NCBI RefSeq assembly: GCF_001305575.3 | Contig: NZ_CP012373.2 | Coordinates: 1,612,001-1,676,000, forward strand | DNA: 64,000 nt | Direction of reading: 5' to 3' | Source: Beggiatoa leptomitoformis | GTDB lineage: Bacteria; Pseudomonadota; Gammaproteobacteria; Beggiatoales; Beggiatoaceae | Part shown: positions 47,634 to 58,258 of the stretch, one piece after another | Numbering within the stretch: position 1 is the stretch's first letter | Layout of the letters: the number at the start of each line of letters is the position of its first letter | Translations under genes and position numbers: made by a program | The notes under the pieces: generated by a model | What the model was told of the DNA's origin: nothing | The model's database searches: none | What the model saw: the letters and a program-made list of their open reading frames with translations, nothing else

Positions 47634-48824
47634 ATGAACACAAACGCCACCAAAGCGCAATTCCAATGGATAGACCCGTTATTATTAGACGCACAACTCA
47701 GCACTGAAGAGCGTTTAATCCGTGATACGACACAGGATTATTGCCAACGTGCCTTAATGCCTCGCGTCTTACTTGCCAACCGTCATGAACAATTTGACCG
47801 TGAAATTCTGCGCGAAATGGGCGCGTTAGGTCTGTTAGGTTGCACATTACCCCCACAATATGGCTGTGCTGGACTGAATTATATTAGCTATGGTTTGATA
47901 GCCCGTGAAGTTGAACGGGTTGATTCTGGCTATCGTTCAGTGATGAGCGTGCAATCCAGTTTAGTCATGTATCCCATTTATGCTTATGGCACAGAAGCGC
48001 AACGCACCCGCTATTTACCTGCGTTAGCCAGTGGTGAATGGGTTGGTTGTTTCGCCCTGACCGAACCCGATAGTGGCTCAGACCCTGCCAGTATAAACAG
48101 TCGAGCGCGAGCAGTTTCTGGTGGTTACTTGTTAAATGGTGCAAAAACATGGATTACCAGCGCGCCCATTGCCGATATATTGCTTGTCTGGGCAAAAGAT
48201 GAAACGGGTGTGTTACGCGGATTTATCTTAGAACGCAATATGCAAGGCTTATCCACACCAACGATTGCGGGTAAATTCTCCCTACGTGCTTCACCAACGG
48301 GCGAAGTCGTCATGAATGATGTATTTGTTCCGACAGAAAATGTATTAGTTGACGCAACAGGATTAAAAGCCCCGTTTACCTGTCTTAACCTAGCCCGTTA
48401 TGGGATTGCATGGGGAACGATGGGGGCAGCAGAATTTTGCTGGCACGCTGCTAGACAATACGTTTTAGACCGTCAACAATTCAATCGTCCGCTGGCGGCT
48501 AATCAGCTTATTCAGAAAAAATTAGTCGATATGCAAACAGAAATTACGCTTGGATTACAAGCCTGTTTACGCATGGGACAATTGATGGAAATGGGGCAAT
48601 GCGCCCCCGAAATTGTCTCATTACTAAAGCGCAATAACAGCGGTAAAGCCTTAGACATTGCCCGCGTTGCACGCGACATGCACGGCGGCAATGGTGTTTC
48701 GGACGAATATCATGTTATTCGCCATGTTATGAACTTAGAAGCCGTGAATACTTATGAAGGAACGCATGATATACATGCACTTATACTAGGACGCGCTCAA
48801 ACGGGCATTCAAGCCTTTGCCTAA
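47634..48824 (+). CDS. gcdH: Glutaryl-CoA dehydrogenase-like acyl-CoA dehydrogenase
   Basis: From the ATG at 47634 the product has 396 residues. It matches Gcd[21 protein letters not shown], the [20 protein letters not shown] segment, the FAD motif [11 protein letters not shown], and the catalytic-base Glu in [17 protein letters not shown]. GcdH oxidises and decarboxylates glutaryl-CoA to crotonyl-CoA in lysine/tryptophan breakdown, passing electrons to ETF. No other glutarate-pathway gene is adjacent, but a thioesterase is convergent. Confidence 0.92.
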   Translation: MNTNATKAQFQWIDPLLLDAQLSTEERLIRDTTQDYCQRALMPRVLLANRHEQFDREILREMGALGLLGCTLPPQYGCAGLNYISYGLIAREVERVDSGYRSVMSVQSSLVMYPIYAYGTEAQRTRYLPALASGEWVGCFALTEPDSGSDPASINSRARAVSGGYLLNGAKTWITSAPIADILLVWAKDETGVLRGFILERNMQGLSTPTIAGKFSLRASPTGEVVMNDVFVPTENVLVDATGLKAPFTCLNLARYGIAWGTMGAAEFCWHAARQYVLDRQQFNRPLAANQLIQKKLVDMQTEITLGLQACLRMGQLMEMGQCAPEIVSLLKRNNSGKALDIARVARDMHGGNGVSDEYHVIRHVMNLEAVNTYEGTHDIHALILGRAQTGIQAFA

Positions 48825-48861
48825 GCAAGGCTGAAAATAATGCAATTGCCTCTTTTGGCTT

Positions 48862-49287
48862 TTATCCACCACGACGAATATAGCTTAATGTATGATGCGT
48901 TAATAATTCTCCGTGCAAATTCATACATTTTGCTGTTCCAAAAATAATTCGTCCGCCAACCTTGATTAATTTGGCCTTACAGAGAAAATCCTCTTCTTTC
49001 GCCCCTTTTAAAAAAGCGGTCGTCATCTCAGATGTAACCGACATTTCGGCATCTCGCAGTTTAGTTAAAATTGCAAACCACATGGCGGCATCTGCCGCCG
49101 CCATGTATAAAGGACCACTGACAACACCGCCCGGTCTTTCAAACGCATGATTAAAAGGCACGCGCAGAACACAAACACCTTCACTAACCGAATCAACTTG
49201 AAATCCATAGACATGTAAAAATGGTTTTTCGTCGATAATCCGCTGTAATTCTTCTTTATTTAATCCAGAAAGCGGTGTATGTGTCAT
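48862..49287 (-). CDS. PaaI-like hotdog thioesterase
   Basis: The ATG at 49287 with RBS GAGAGG gives a 141-residue hotdog protein; the frame is open further but the added residues are not conserved-looking. The PaaI/YiiD pattern is visible: HAFERPGGVVSGPLYMAAADAAMWFAI with the catalytic-region Gly-Gly and Asp, then SEMTTAFLKGAKEEDFLCKA. It probably hydrolyses an acyl-CoA; substrate unknown. It converges on gcdH. Confidence 0.82.
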   Translation of the reverse strand: MTHTPLSGLNKEELQRIIDEKPFLHVYGFQVDSVSEGVCVLRVPFNHAFERPGGVVSGPLYMAAADAAMWFAILTKLRDAEMSVTSEMTTAFLKGAKEEDFLCKAKLIKVGGRIIFGTAKCMNLHGELLTHHTLSYIRRGG

Positions 49288-49554
49288 GATTAAGTCCTCT
49301 CTATTTATGCGTGATGACGCAAGCTCGATTGAAATGTTCAAACAGAATCTTAACAACTTAAAAGACAAACCCGTAGATAGCGAAAAGACCACTTTCACAA
49401 TGAAAACAGATAACCTCGCTTGAAGTGCGGGTATCCATACTATTTTTAAATCGTGCTTTTAAATTCTGATTTAGACAATCTTTCATCAGGAAAATGATTT
49501 ATCATTGGCCTCCTTAAGCACTAGCAAGATTTTAAATAACCATAGCTCGATATT

Positions 49555-51093
49555 ATGCCAACCGATTTAAACGAAATTGAAAAAAAACTGTGGGCAACCG
49601 CTGACCAAATGTGGGCAAATACGGGGTTAAGACCGAATGAATACGCCGCGCCCGTTTTAGGAATGATTTTTTTACGCTATGCCGAAAAACGCTTTAATGA
49701 TGCACATCAACAATTAGAAACAACCATTGTTAGCGCACGGCGGGGGATTTCTAAAGAATCTTATCAGCGGTTAGGCGTTATTTATTTAACAGAAACCGCG
49801 CGCTTTTCTCATCTCTTAAATTTGCCAGAAGGGGAAAATATCGGTAAAGCCCTTGATGAGGCAATGTTGTCGATTGAAGCGGAAAACGACGAGTTAGCAG
49901 GCGCATTACCGCATAATTATCAACGGATTCCCAACACTGTTTTAATAGAAATGTTAAAGCTCTTGTCGCCTTTAAATATTGATGGGGACGCATTCGGGCG
50001 GATTTATGAATATTTCATGGGCAGTTTTGCCATGAAAACCATGCAGAAGGGCGGAGAGTTCTACACGCCTGCAAGTTTGGTGCGCTTAATTGTTGAAATT
50101 ATAGAGCCTTATCATGGACGGATTTTTGACCCTGCGTGTGGTTCTGGGGGTATGTTTGTACATAGCGCAAATTTTGTGCGTAATCATCAGAAAAATCCAA
50201 CGAATGAGTTAAGCATTTTTGGAGTGGAGAAAGTCGCGGAAACCTTGCGCATGGCGAAGTTGAATCTGGCAATTCATGGCTTATCAGGCGATATTCGCGA
50301 AGCAAACACTTATTATGATGACCCGCATGATTCATTGGGACGGTTTGATTTTGTGATGGCAAACCCACCGTTTAATCAAAGCGGGGTTGATAGGGAACGG
50401 GTTAAAAATTCGCGGTTTGGGTTTGGTGTGCCAACCACAGATAATGCTAATTATTTATGGATTCAGTTATTTGCAACAACTTTGAATGAAACAGGGCGGG
50501 CGGGTTTTGTGATGGCAAACTCGGCGAGTGATGCGCGGGGTTCTGAATTGGAGATTCGCAAGACTTTGATTAATTCGGGTGTTGTTGATGTGATGGTGGC
50601 GACCAGTTCAAATATGTTTTATACCGTGACCTTGCCAAGCACTTTGTGGTTTTTTGATAAAGGTAAAGTGAAAACGGCGCGTAAGGATTCGGTGTTGTTT
50701 ATTGATGCTCGGCATATTTTCCGCCAGATTGACCGCGCGCATCGGGATTTTACGGATGCGCAAATTGAGTATTTAGCGAATATTGTCCGTTTGTATCGGG
50801 GCGAGGCGGTGGAAACCGTGGCGGGCAGTGAGGCGTTATTGTTGGAGCAATTCCCCACGCGTGAGTATCAGGATGTGGCGGGTTTGTGTAAGGTGGCGAC
50901 GGTTGCGGAGATTGAGGCGCAGGGCTGGAGTTTGAATGCAGGGCGGTATGTGGGCGTTGCGGAACGGGTCGCGGATGAGTTTGATTTTAAGGAGCGGTTG
51001 GAGGAATTAAACGAGGAGTTGGAAGTGTTGAATGCGGAGGCGCGGGAGTTAGAGGGGAAAATAGCGTTGAATATTGCGGGGTTGTTGGGATAG
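49555..51093 (+). CDS. hsdM: Type I restriction-modification methyltransferase subunit
   Basis: A 512-residue HsdM. The helical N-terminal domain (about 1-145) is followed by an N6-adenine methylase domain with motif [12 protein letters not shown] near residue 194 and catalytic NPPFNQSG near residue 274. A C-terminal coiled segment ([18 protein letters not shown]) fits the HsdS-binding tail. Two HsdM join one HsdS to methylate a bipartite site. First gene of hsdM-hsdS-hsdR. Confidence 0.95.
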   Translation: MPTDLNEIEKKLWATADQMWANTGLRPNEYAAPVLGMIFLRYAEKRFNDAHQQLETTIVSARRGISKESYQRLGVIYLTETARFSHLLNLPEGENIGKALDEAMLSIEAENDELAGALPHNYQRIPNTVLIEMLKLLSPLNIDGDAFGRIYEYFMGSFAMKTMQKGGEFYTPASLVRLIVEIIEPYHGRIFDPACGSGGMFVHSANFVRNHQKNPTNELSIFGVEKVAETLRMAKLNLAIHGLSGDIREANTYYDDPHDSLGRFDFVMANPPFNQSGVDRERVKNSRFGFGVPTTDNANYLWIQLFATTLNETGRAGFVMANSASDARGSELEIRKTLINSGVVDVMVATSSNMFYTVTLPSTLWFFDKGKVKTARKDSVLFIDARHIFRQIDRAHRDFTDAQIEYLANIVRLYRGEAVETVAGSEALLLEQFPTREYQDVAGLCKVATVAEIEAQGWSLNAGRYVGVAERVADEFDFKERLEELNEELEVLNAEARELEGKIALNIAGLLG

Positions 51094-51167
51094 TTCAAAA
51101 AATCGTAGGGTGGGCATTGCCTTAACCTGCTTTATACTTAATTAAAAACTGATAATAAAAGCAACTT

Positions 51168-52430
51168 ATGTTAGATAAACAAGAAATGCAAAAAGAATGG
51201 CAATCAAATAAGATCGAAGAACTTTGTCTGAAAATAACGAGCGGAGGAACACCAAGTAGAAAGAATCCAAGCTTTTATGAAAATGGTACGATTAATTGGA
51301 TAAAAACAGGGGAGTTAAAAGATTGGTACATTAACTCAAGCTCTGAGAAGATTACCCTTGAAGCTATTGATAAATCATCAGCTAAAATTTTTCCTTCAAA
51401 AACAGTTTTATTAGCTATGTATGGAGATGGTAGAACAATAGGTAGTTTAGGAATACTTAAACATTCTGCTGCTACTAACCAAGCATGTTGTGCCATGATA
51501 CTTGATGAAACTAAATGTATTCCCCTATTTTTGTTTTATTCATTGATGTTTAATCGAGAAAAATTAATTAGTCTTGCATTAGGTGGCTCTCAGCGAAATC
51601 TTAACGCAAAAACTATTCGTAATTTTACGATAAAAACTCCTAGTATTCCCACACAACAAAAAATCGCCTCGATTCTCTCTGCTTATGATGACCTTATCGA
51701 AAACAACACACGGCGGATTCAGATTTTAGAAGAGATGGCACGGCGGATTTATGAAGAGTGGTTTGTACACTTTCGCTTTCCTAATCATGAAAATATCAAA
51801 TTGGTTGAAAGTGAGCTGGGGTTGATTCCTGAAGGGTGGGAGGTTGTTGCTCTTCAATCTTTGTATGAAACCGCATCAGGTGGAACTCCAAGTAGAAAAA
51901 ATCCTGCTTTTTTTGATGGCAATATAAACTGGGTAAAAACACAAGAGCTTAATGATGGATTCATTTTTGAAACCAATGAAAAGATAACTGAAGAAGGATT
52001 GAAAAGTTCATCAGCAAAACTTTTTCAAAAGGAAACCGTGCTCGTTGCAATGTATGGAGCAACCATTGGAGCATTAGGAATCCTTGATTTTCCTAGCACA
52101 ACTAATCAGGCATGTTGTGCGATTATTTCGAGTAAAAAGTTCTTCGGTTTCGAGTATGCATTTTTGACTCTTCTGGTAAGGAGAACAGAACTTATTGAGT
52201 TAAGAGCTGGGGCAGCTCAACAAAATATAAATCAGATTACTGTCAAAAACTTTAGGATGTTAAAACCTAATTTAACTACACTATCGTTATTTAATGAAAT
52301 TGCAAACCCAATTTTAAAACAAGTGCGTATTTTACAGAAAAAAAACAATATACTCCGCAAAATCCGCGACCTCCTCCTGCCTAAACTCATATCAGGCGAA
52401 ATCGACGTAAGCGAGTTTCCCGACCCTTAA
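51168..52430 (+). CDS. hsdS: Type I restriction-modification specificity subunit
   Basis: A 420-residue HsdS with two target-recognition domains and two conserved helical regions. The domains are clearly related to each other: each begins SGGTPSRKNP (about residues 25 and 238), continues with INWIKTGEL / INWVKTQEL, KITLEAIDKSSAKIF / KITEEGLKSSSAKLF and AATNQACCAMI / STTNQACCAII. This predicts two half-sites of the same or near-same sequence. The central helix contains YEEWFVHFRFPNHE. Intact, no internal stop. hsdR follows after 17 bp. Confidence 0.95.
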   Translation: MLDKQEMQKEWQSNKIEELCLKITSGGTPSRKNPSFYENGTINWIKTGELKDWYINSSSEKITLEAIDKSSAKIFPSKTVLLAMYGDGRTIGSLGILKHSAATNQACCAMILDETKCIPLFLFYSLMFNREKLISLALGGSQRNLNAKTIRNFTIKTPSIPTQQKIASILSAYDDLIENNTRRIQILEEMARRIYEEWFVHFRFPNHENIKLVESELGLIPEGWEVVALQSLYETASGGTPSRKNPAFFDGNINWVKTQELNDGFIFETNEKITEEGLKSSSAKLFQKETVLVAMYGATIGALGILDFPSTTNQACCAIISSKKFFGFEYAFLTLLVRRTELIELRAGAAQQNINQITVKNFRMLKPNLTTLSLFNEIANPILKQVRILQKKNNILRKIRDLLLPKLISGEIDVSEFPDP

Positions 52431-52447
52431 CCCCGCGTAAAACCACC

Positions 52448-55400
52448 ATGCGTAACAACGACTATTCCGAAAACACCCTGATAGAACAACCTGCTATCCA
52501 AATTTTCCAGCAATTAGGCTGGAAAACTGCCAATTTATTCAAAGAAGACCCCAACAACCCCAAAGAACGCAAACACCAGCGCGAAGTCATCCTTACCCCA
52601 CGCCTCCGCGCCAGCCTACAAAAACTTAACCCCAATCTACCCGACATCGCCTACACCCAAGCCATCGAAGAACTCACCCGCGACCGTTCCTTGATGATAC
52701 CCATCAACGCCAACCAAAATTTTTATGAATGCCTAAAAAACGGCGTAAAAGTCAGCTTCAAAAATCCACAAGGACAAGACACCCACGAAACCCTAAAAAT
52801 CATCGATTGGAACAACCCCCGCAATAATGATTTCTTCCTCGTCTCCCAACTCTGGATAAAAGGCGAACTCTACACCCGCCGTCCTGACCTTATCGGCTTT
52901 ATCAACGGTCTCCCACTATTATTTATCGAACTCAAATCAGTTACCCAACCCCTAGAAAACGCTTACAAAGACAACCTACGCGATTACAAAACCGCAATTC
53001 CACAACTATTTATCCCCAACGCCATCATTCTACTATCCAACGGTAGCCAAACCCGCATCGGCACACTCAGCGCGTCATGGGAACAATTTTTTAACTGGGA
53101 AAAAATCAGCGAAGCCCCAAGCCCCTATAAAACCTCTTTAGAAACCGCCCTGCATGGCATCTGCACCCCTGAAAATATATTAGATATTATTGAAAATTTT
53201 ACCGTTTTTGAAACAGGACATAACGGATTAATCAAAAAAATAGCCAAAAATCACCAATATTTAGGCGTTAATGAAGCCGTGCAAGCAGTGGCAAACAGCG
53301 AAGACAATCAAGGCAAACTCGGCGTTTTTTGGCACACACAAGGCAGTGGCAAAAGTTTATCCATGGTATTTTTTACCCAAAAAGTTTTACGAAAACTCAA
53401 AGGCAATTGGACATTTTTAATCATCACCGACCGCCAAGAATTAGACGAACAAATTTATAAAACCTTTGTCCACACCAACGCAATCACCAAAGAAGCCAAA
53501 ACCCAAGCCAACAGCGGCGAACATTTAAAACAATTACTCCAAGAAGATCACCGCTATATATTCTCATTAATTCAAAAATTTAGAACCGAAACAGGCGCGA
53601 CTTATCCCAAACTCTCCGACCGCCACGACATTATTGTCATTACCGACGAAGCACACCGTAGCCAATACGACACGCTAGCGTTAAACATGCGAAACGCATT
53701 GCCTAACGCCGCATTTATTGGCTTTACAGGCACGCCGTTAATTCAAGATGAAGAACAACGCACCCGCGAAGTCTTTGGCGACTATGTCTCTATTTATAAT
53801 TTTCGCCAATCTATCCATGATAAAGCCACCGTCCCGCTTTACTATGAAAACCGTATTCCAGAGCTACAACTGAGCAATGAAAACTTTAACGCAGAAATAG
53901 AGAATATTTTAGAAGCGGCGATATTAGACGAAAATCAAGAAAAATGCTTAGAAAAAGAACTTTCACAAACTTATCACTTGATAACCCGCGATGCACGCCT
54001 AGAAGTGATTGCAAAAGACGTGGTCGAACATTTCTGCGGACGTGGCTATCAAGGCAAAGCAATGATGATTTGCATCGACAAAGCAACCGCCGTGAAAATG
54101 TACGATAAAGTACAAAAATATTGGCAACAACGCCTTAAAACTGCGGATAAACAACAAACTGCTGAGATGCAAACGGTAGAAATGGCGGTGATTGTTTCGC
54201 AATCGCAAAGTGAAATTGAAGAGCTAAAACAGAAAGGCGTGGATATAATCCCACACCGCAAACGTATGACAACGGAAAATTTAGATGAACGCTTTAAAAA
54301 TCCAGCGGATAATCTGCGCTTTGTCTTTGTCTGCGCGATGTGGATAACGGGCTTTGATGTGCCCAGTTGTTCAACGATTTATTTAGACAAACCCATGCGT
54401 AATCATACGCTCATGCAAACCATCGCCCGCGCTAATCGAGTGACGCAGGGTAAAGTCGCGGGCCTAATTGTGGATTATGTCGGCGTATTTAAAAACTTAC
54501 AACAAGCCCTTGCCATTTATGCCGCGCCATCAGCGGACATGATTAACGGCTTTATCGATAATCCGATAGAAGATAAACAAGCCTTAGTTACTGAATTACA
54601 AAGCTTATTAACTGACGCAAAAAACTTTTGCCAAACGCGAGGCGTAAATATTCAAGCCATTCAACAAGCGCAACGGTTGGATAAAGTGCGATTAATTGAT
54701 GATGCGGTCGAATGCTTATTAAAAAATGAGGAAGAGAAAAAGCTATTTATCTTAAAAACACAAGAAATTAGCCGTATTTTTAAAGCCATTTTACCCGATA
54801 AACTCGCCAGTGCCATACAACCAGATACCAGCGTATTAGTGGTTTTAGCGCAGAAAATCCAATCTTTAACCCCTAGCATCTCGGTTGATGGGGTTTTACA
54901 AGAAATTAATCATTTATTGGATAAATCGGTGCGTGTTGAAGAATATCAAATAAAACCTGAAAAAAATCTTTTAAATTTAAGCGAATTAGATTTCGATGCG
55001 CTTGCCCAGCAATTCAAATCTTCTCCGCATCAACGCACAAACATAGAAAGCTTACGGACGCAATTACAGCAAAAATTAACCACCTTATTAAATCAAAATC
55101 ACGCTAGACGCGACTATCAAACGCATTTTGAACGCTTGATTGATGACTATAACGCAGGCAGTCAAAATTTAACGCAATTTTTTGAGCTGTTATTAACCTT
55201 TGCAAAAACGTTATCAGAAGAAGAAAAACGCCATATTCGCGAGGGCTTAACCGAAGAGGAATTAGCTTTATTTGATATTCTGCAAGAACCCAATCTAACC
55301 CCACAAGAACAAGCACAAATCAAAAAAGGCGCGAAAGCGTTATTAGCAAGGTTAAAACGGGAAAAATTAATATTAGATTGGCAGACAAAACAAAGCGTGC

Positions 55401-55525
55401 GCGCTGAAATAAAAGTAACGATTGAAGAAGTTTTAGATAACTACCTACCTGAACCAACTTACACCCGCGCTCTATTTCGTACAAAATGCGAACAGACTTA
55501 TCAACATGTTTATAGTGTTTGGTAG
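52448..55525 (+). CDS. hsdR: Type I restriction endonuclease subunit
   Basis: A 1,025-residue HsdR. N-terminal nuclease motif: D147 in RRPDLIGF and E161-L-K163 in LLFIELKSV. Helicase motor: Walker A WHTQGSGKS near residue 298, IITDEAHRSQYD, the FTGTPL motif III and VRFVFVCAMWITGFDVPS-type motif V/VI region around residue 620. C-terminal helices bind the methylase. It translocates DNA and cuts distant from unmethylated sites. All catalytic residues are in place, so the operon looks functional. Confidence 0.95.
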   Translation: MRNNDYSENTLIEQPAIQIFQQLGWKTANLFKEDPNNPKERKHQREVILTPRLRASLQKLNPNLPDIAYTQAIEELTRDRSLMIPINANQNFYECLKNGVKVSFKNPQGQDTHETLKIIDWNNPRNNDFFLVSQLWIKGELYTRRPDLIGFINGLPLLFIELKSVTQPLENAYKDNLRDYKTAIPQLFIPNAIILLSNGSQTRIGTLSASWEQFFNWEKISEAPSPYKTSLETALHGICTPENILDIIENFTVFETGHNGLIKKIAKNHQYLGVNEAVQAVANSEDNQGKLGVFWHTQGSGKSLSMVFFTQKVLRKLKGNWTFLIITDRQELDEQIYKTFVHTNAITKEAKTQANSGEHLKQLLQEDHRYIFSLIQKFRTETGATYPKLSDRHDIIVITDEAHRSQYDTLALNMRNALPNAAFIGFTGTPLIQDEEQRTREVFGDYVSIYNFRQSIHDKATVPLYYENRIPELQLSNENFNAEIENILEAAILDENQEKCLEKELSQTYHLITRDARLEVIAKDVVEHFCGRGYQGKAMMICIDKATAVKMYDKVQKYWQQRLKTADKQQTAEMQTVEMAVIVSQSQSEIEELKQKGVDIIPHRKRMTTENLDERFKNPADNLRFVFVCAMWITGFDVPSCSTIYLDKPMRNHTLMQTIARANRVTQGKVAGLIVDYVGVFKNLQQALAIYAAPSADMINGFIDNPIEDKQALVTELQSLLTDAKNFCQTRGVNIQAIQQAQRLDKVRLIDDAVECLLKNEEEKKLFILKTQEISRIFKAILPDKLASAIQPDTSVLVVLAQKIQSLTPSISVDGVLQEINHLLDKSVRVEEYQIKPEKNLLNLSELDFDALAQQFKSSPHQRTNIESLRTQLQQKLTTLLNQNHARRDYQTHFERLIDDYNAGSQNLTQFFELLLTFAKTLSEEEKRHIREGLTEEELALFDILQEPNLTPQEQAQIKKGAKALLARLKREKLILDWQTKQSVRAEIKVTIEEVLDNYLPEPTYTRALFRTKCEQTYQHVYSVW

Positions 55526-55866
55526 CAACCAGACTTTCTAGGTTTTATGTACGTCTTTTAAAAATGGACAATTCCATAAAATTTCCTATTTTTTCCTGTT
55601 TTTTAGACATGTGTTTGTGATGTAAATCATTGTAACGGGAATGTTACACACTGTCTTTTCATTGTCACACCTGCGTGACGACTTTCAAGGTTTACCTAAT
55701 TGGTTTTTACTGATTGATTATAAAATTTAATTTAAACCCAAATTTTTTCTTATAGTTATATCGTTTGGCATTCATATTGCTCTTCCCCCTACGGCTTGTT
55801 CAACATTAAGGTCTGAAGCCGTTGGACAATATAAAGTTACAACTATGTTGTTAAAAGGAGTATAGA
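55526..55866. promoter_or_regulatory. Upstream region of the alcohol dehydrogenase cluster
   Basis: Gene-free region holding a perfect 6-bp dyad TGTAACGGGAATGTTACA at 55631-55648 (spacing 6, like TyrR-box or CRP-type sites) and a second inverted repeat GTCAC..GTGAC at 55664-55679. Either may bind a regulator of the cluster. Identity of that regulator is not determinable. Confidence 0.55.
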
Positions 55867-57669
55867 GTGAAACAGTCTGCCATTAATAAAACCCTTCGCT
55901 ATTGTATCAACGGAATATTGCTTACAGGCACGATGGCTGTTGGTACGTCCGCCGTCTTTGCAAAGCCTGTGACGGAAGAAGATATTGCCAATGATGCAAA
56001 AACAGTCAATCAAGTTGTCACTTATGGTTTAGGGACACAAGGACAACGGTTTAGCCCTTTAACGACCGTAAATAAAGAAACGGTTGGCGACTTAGTTCCT
56101 GCATGGTCTTTCTCCTATGGTGGGGAAAAACAACGCGGTCAACAAGCGCAACCGCTGATACATGACGGTAAGATTTTTGTGACCGCTTCTTATTCACGTT
56201 TATTTGCTATTGATGAGGCAACTGGTAGAGAGCTATGGGAATATGAACATCGTTTACCCGATGGAATTATGCCCTGTTGCGATGTGATTAATCGTGGCGC
56301 GGCACTTTATGATAACTTGGTTATTTTCGGTACGTTAAACGCTGAATTAGTTGCTTTAGATAAAGATACAGGTAAGCGTGTTTGGAAAGAAGTTTTAGGG
56401 GATTATAAAGCAGGTTATTCTTTTACAGCCGCACCAACCATTGTGAAAAATATGATTATCACAGGGATTTCGGGCGGTGAATTTGGTGTTGTGGGTAAAG
56501 TAGAAGCCCGTGATGCGAAAACAGGAAAGCTGATTTGGACCCGTCCTACGATTCAAGGACACATGGGTTATTTAAATGGTAAGGAAAATGGGATAACAGG
56601 CGGCGATTTGCCCATGTCTTGGGAAGGCGACATGTGGAAAACAGGTGGCGGCGCACCTTGGTTAGGTGGGACATACGACCCTGAAACCAACTTGTTATTT
56701 TACGGCACAGGCAATCCCTCTCCTTGGAATGCACATACCCGCCCGGGGGATAATTTATTCAGTGCTTCTACCCTTGCGATTGACCCTGACACAGGGGTTA
56801 TTAAATGGTTTTATCAAACCACACCGCATGATGGTTGGGATTATGATGGCGTAAATGAGTTTATTCCTTTTGACCTTGAAAAAGATGGCAAAATCATCAA
56901 AGCAGGGGCAAAAGCCGACCGTAATGGCTTCTTCTATGTGTTAGACCGCACGAATGGTAAGTTGATTAATGCAACCCCGTTTGTTACACAAATCGGTTGG
57001 GCAAAAAGTATTAATTTAGAAACGGGTAAACCTGTAGAAACAGGCAATCGTCCCGGTAATCCAGCCGATGCCAAAGGCGATAGTAAAAAAGGGGAAGCTG
57101 TTTTTGCAGCACCTTCTTTCTTAGGCGGTAAAAACTGGATGCCCATGGCATATAGCCCTATCACCAAATTATTCTATGTGCCTGCTAACGAGTGGAGCAT
57201 GGATTTATGGAATGAACCCATTACCTATAAAAAAGGTTCTGCGTATTTAGGGGCGGGTTTTACGGTTAAGTTATTGCATGACGATTATATCGGTGCATTA
57301 CGCGCAATTGATCCACAAACGGGTAAGATTAAGTGGGAATACAAGAACACCGCGCCTATGTGGGGAGGTGTGTTGACAACCGCTGGTGGATTGGTCTTTA
57401 CAGGCACGCCTGAAGGGTATTTAAAAGCCTTTGATGCCGATAATGGACAAGAATTGTGGTCATTCCAAACAGGTTCAGGGGTTATTGGTATGCCTGTTAC
57501 ATGGGAAACAAATGGCGAACAATATATTGCTGTGAACTCTGGTTGGGGTGGTGCTGTGCCTTTATGGGGCGGTGAAGTAGCGAAGAAAATCAAAGATTTC
57601 AACCAAGGAGGCAGTTTATGGGTGTTTAAAATCCATAAACCTGCAAGTGCAAAGACGGCACAAAAATAA
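55867..57669 (+). CDS. PQQ-dependent alcohol dehydrogenase, lanthanide type (XoxF/PedH-like)
   Basis: A 600-residue quinoprotein with a signal peptide (ending SAVFA) and an eight-bladed propeller with repeated LWEYEH / TGKRVWKE-type W motifs. The vicinal disulfide Cys pair is C137-C138. The catalytic Asp and the extra Asp that marks lanthanide enzymes are both present (D325-Y326-D327 in [10 protein letters not shown]), where Ca-dependent MxaF has Ala. The C-terminal half ([25 protein letters not shown]) is closer to ExaA/PedE/PedH alcohol dehydrogenases than to methanol dehydrogenases, so substrate may be methanol, ethanol or other short alcohols. Periplasmic; electrons go to the cytochrome coded next. 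Confidence 0.92.
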   Translation: MKQSAINKTLRYCINGILLTGTMAVGTSAVFAKPVTEEDIANDAKTVNQVVTYGLGTQGQRFSPLTTVNKETVGDLVPAWSFSYGGEKQRGQQAQPLIHDGKIFVTASYSRLFAIDEATGRELWEYEHRLPDGIMPCCDVINRGAALYDNLVIFGTLNAELVALDKDTGKRVWKEVLGDYKAGYSFTAAPTIVKNMIITGISGGEFGVVGKVEARDAKTGKLIWTRPTIQGHMGYLNGKENGITGGDLPMSWEGDMWKTGGGAPWLGGTYDPETNLLFYGTGNPSPWNAHTRPGDNLFSASTLAIDPDTGVIKWFYQTTPHDGWDYDGVNEFIPFDLEKDGKIIKAGAKADRNGFFYVLDRTNGKLINATPFVTQIGWAKSINLETGKPVETGNRPGNPADAKGDSKKGEAVFAAPSFLGGKNWMPMAYSPITKLFYVPANEWSMDLWNEPITYKKGSAYLGAGFTVKLLHDDYIGALRAIDPQTGKIKWEYKNTAPMWGGVLTTAGGLVFTGTPEGYLKAFDADNGQELWSFQTGSGVIGMPVTWETNGEQYIAVNSGWGGAVPLWGGEVAKKIKDFNQGGSLWVFKIHKPASAKTAQK

Positions 57670-57711
57670 TCTGTTACGAATAATGTAGGTTATTTTTCAG
57701 TAGCAGAAATA

Positions 57712-57734
57712 GGCGGAAACCTTGGGTTTCCGCC
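57712..57734 (+). terminator. Hairpin between alcohol dehydrogenase and cytochrome c genes
   Basis: Perfect 10-bp stem GGCGGAAACC / GGTTTCCGCC with a 3-nt loop and no T-tract. It probably reduces read-through or protects the upstream message, so the enzyme exceeds the cytochrome. Confidence 0.65.
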
Positions 57735-57771
57735 TTGCTAAAATCGTTTATTGATGGAGTTATTATTTGTC

Positions 57772-58251
57772 ATGAAGAAGTTTGTTAAACCCTTAAAATT
57801 AGCCTTGTCTATTTGCTTATTTGTACCCACCCTGAGTTTTGCACATGGCGATGTTACCCCACAAAAGATTGATATTACGGGTTTACCGACTATCAAAGAA
57901 ATCAAACCTGATTTACCAGAAGGTGAGTGGCTGACCAGTAATCCTTACAAAGATACCGCTTCTACCGAAAGAGCAGTGAACATTGGTAAGCTCGCTTATG
58001 GACAAAACTGCGCAATGTGTCATGGTTTAGAAGTTGTTTCTGGTGGGATTGCGCCTGACTTACGTCGCTTAAGCCATGATGATGAAGGTAACGAATGGTT
58101 TGTTTACCGTGTTCGTGAGGGTTCTGTGCGTGATGGTCGCGTGTACATGCCTAAAATGGCAGAAAAATTAAGCCAAGAAGGTTTATGGGCGATTTGGACA
58201 TACATTGAAAGCGTTTGCCAAGAACCCGACCGTGCTGATTGTGTGAAGTAA
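57772..58251 (+). CDS. Cytochrome c, PedF/c550-like electron acceptor
   Basis: The ATG at 57772 gives a clean signal peptide (MKKFVKPLKLALSICLF, cleaved after SFA); 159 residues. One haem-binding CAMCH (80-84) with downstream YMPKM containing the likely Met ligand. The pattern GGIAPDLR and WFVYRVREGSVRDG matches PedF, the cytochrome of PQQ alcohol dehydrogenases in Pseudomonas. It accepts electrons from the upstream enzyme in the periplasm. The next gene starts 8 nt after the stop. Confidence 0.87.
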   Translation: MKKFVKPLKLALSICLFVPTLSFAHGDVTPQKIDITGLPTIKEIKPDLPEGEWLTSNPYKDTASTERAVNIGKLAYGQNCAMCHGLEVVSGGIAPDLRRLSHDDEGNEWFVYRVREGSVRDGRVYMPKMAEKLSQEGLWAIWTYIESVCQEPDRADCVK

Positions 58252-58258
58252 CTTAATC

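Noticed and set aside
55867-57669. Calcium-dependent methanol dehydrogenase MxaF
   Set aside because: The position that is Ala in MxaF is Asp here (D327), and the C-terminal half is ExaA/PedH-like.
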